Positions 63,792 through 64,000 of a DNA stretch of 64,000 bases are shown piece after piece. The position numbers and the translations under genes were made by a program. Below the pieces are notes generated by a model. It made no database searches, was not told the origin of the DNA, and saw only the letters and a list, made by a program, of their open reading frames with translations. Within the stretch, counting starts at the first letter, position 1. The number at the start of each line of letters is the position of its first letter. This DNA comes from Delphinus delphis (lineage: Eukaryota; Chordata; Mammalia; Artiodactyla; Delphinidae), in the NCBI RefSeq assembly GCF_949987515.2, contig NC_082703.1, forward strand, positions 12,734,680-12,798,679. The letters run 5' to 3'.

Positions 63792-64000
63792 TGTTGTGGA
63801 CCAGATTGTGTCCCCCTTGCCCCCAAATACATATGTTGAAGTCCTAACACCCAGTGCCTCAGAATGGGACTGTATTTGGAGACAGGGTCTTTACTGAGGT
63901 CATTAAGTCAAAATGAGGTCATTAGGATGGGCCCTAATCCAAGATGACTCGTGTCCTTATTATGACACAGATTAATACAAAGGAAGACCATGTGAAGACA
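63792..64000 (+). mobile_element. MLT1-type MaLR LTR, cut by the window end
   Basis: Begins TGTTGTGGACCAGATTGTG at 63792, then AAATACATATGTTGAAGTCC, TAACACCCAGTGCCTCAGAA, GACAGGGTCTTTACTGAGGT, GGATGGGCCCTAATCCAAGA and GTGTCCTTATTATGACAC. It continues past base 64000. Confidence 0.9.

Overview
The window is non-coding mammalian nuclear DNA, most likely from a cetacean. The main evidence is the retroelement content. There are seven copies of a young tRNA-derived SINE of the CHR type, recognisable by the head GGGCTTCCCTGGTGGCGCAG and, antisense, by the tail TTTGCGGTACGCGGGCCTCT. Five older CHR-type SINEs and many 5'-truncated L1s are also present. I see none of the ruminant Bov-B, pig PRE-1 or primate Alu elements. 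No host protein-coding gene, rRNA or tRNA gene could be supported.

Layout. 1-6.4 kb: mostly unassigned sequence with a solo ERV LTR, a SINE with perfect target duplications and a long unexplained inverted repeat. 6.4-9.4 kb: an old L1 piece, a SINE, L2 and MIR relics and one exon-like segment. 9.4-18.1 kb: largely unique sequence with regulatory-looking patches (tandem RFX X-boxes, a DR1 nuclear-receptor site), plus an L2 interrupted by a MER5A copy and a solo LTR. 18.2-24.3 kb: an MLT1 LTR, a long pyrimidine microsatellite, and a nearly complete but inactivated sense-strand L1. 24.3-36.5 kb: dense old repeats, many nested. 36.5-47 kb: mainly unique sequence, with a CpG-enriched patch near 42.7-43.8 kb and a 56-bp minisatellite at 44.1 kb. 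47-50.4 kb: three antisense L1s, one inside another. 50.4-64 kb: unique stretches alternating with an antisense ancient L1, SINEs, an 83-bp tandem array at 58.5 kb and an MLT1 LTR that runs off the window end.

Taken together, nothing here acts as a gene pathway. The window reads as a gene desert or a large intron. Of the 27 L1 and SINE insertions whose strand I could read, 24 lie antisense. That would fit an intron of a plus-strand gene, but this is inference. I did not find a convincing new biological system. The items most worth a second look are the inverted repeat at 3.66-4.22 kb, the exon-like segment at 9.27 kb, the RFX-site cluster at 11.7 kb, the CpG-enriched block at 42.7-43.8 kb and the two recent tandem arrays. 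Repeat names were assigned by recognising consensus features, not by a database search.
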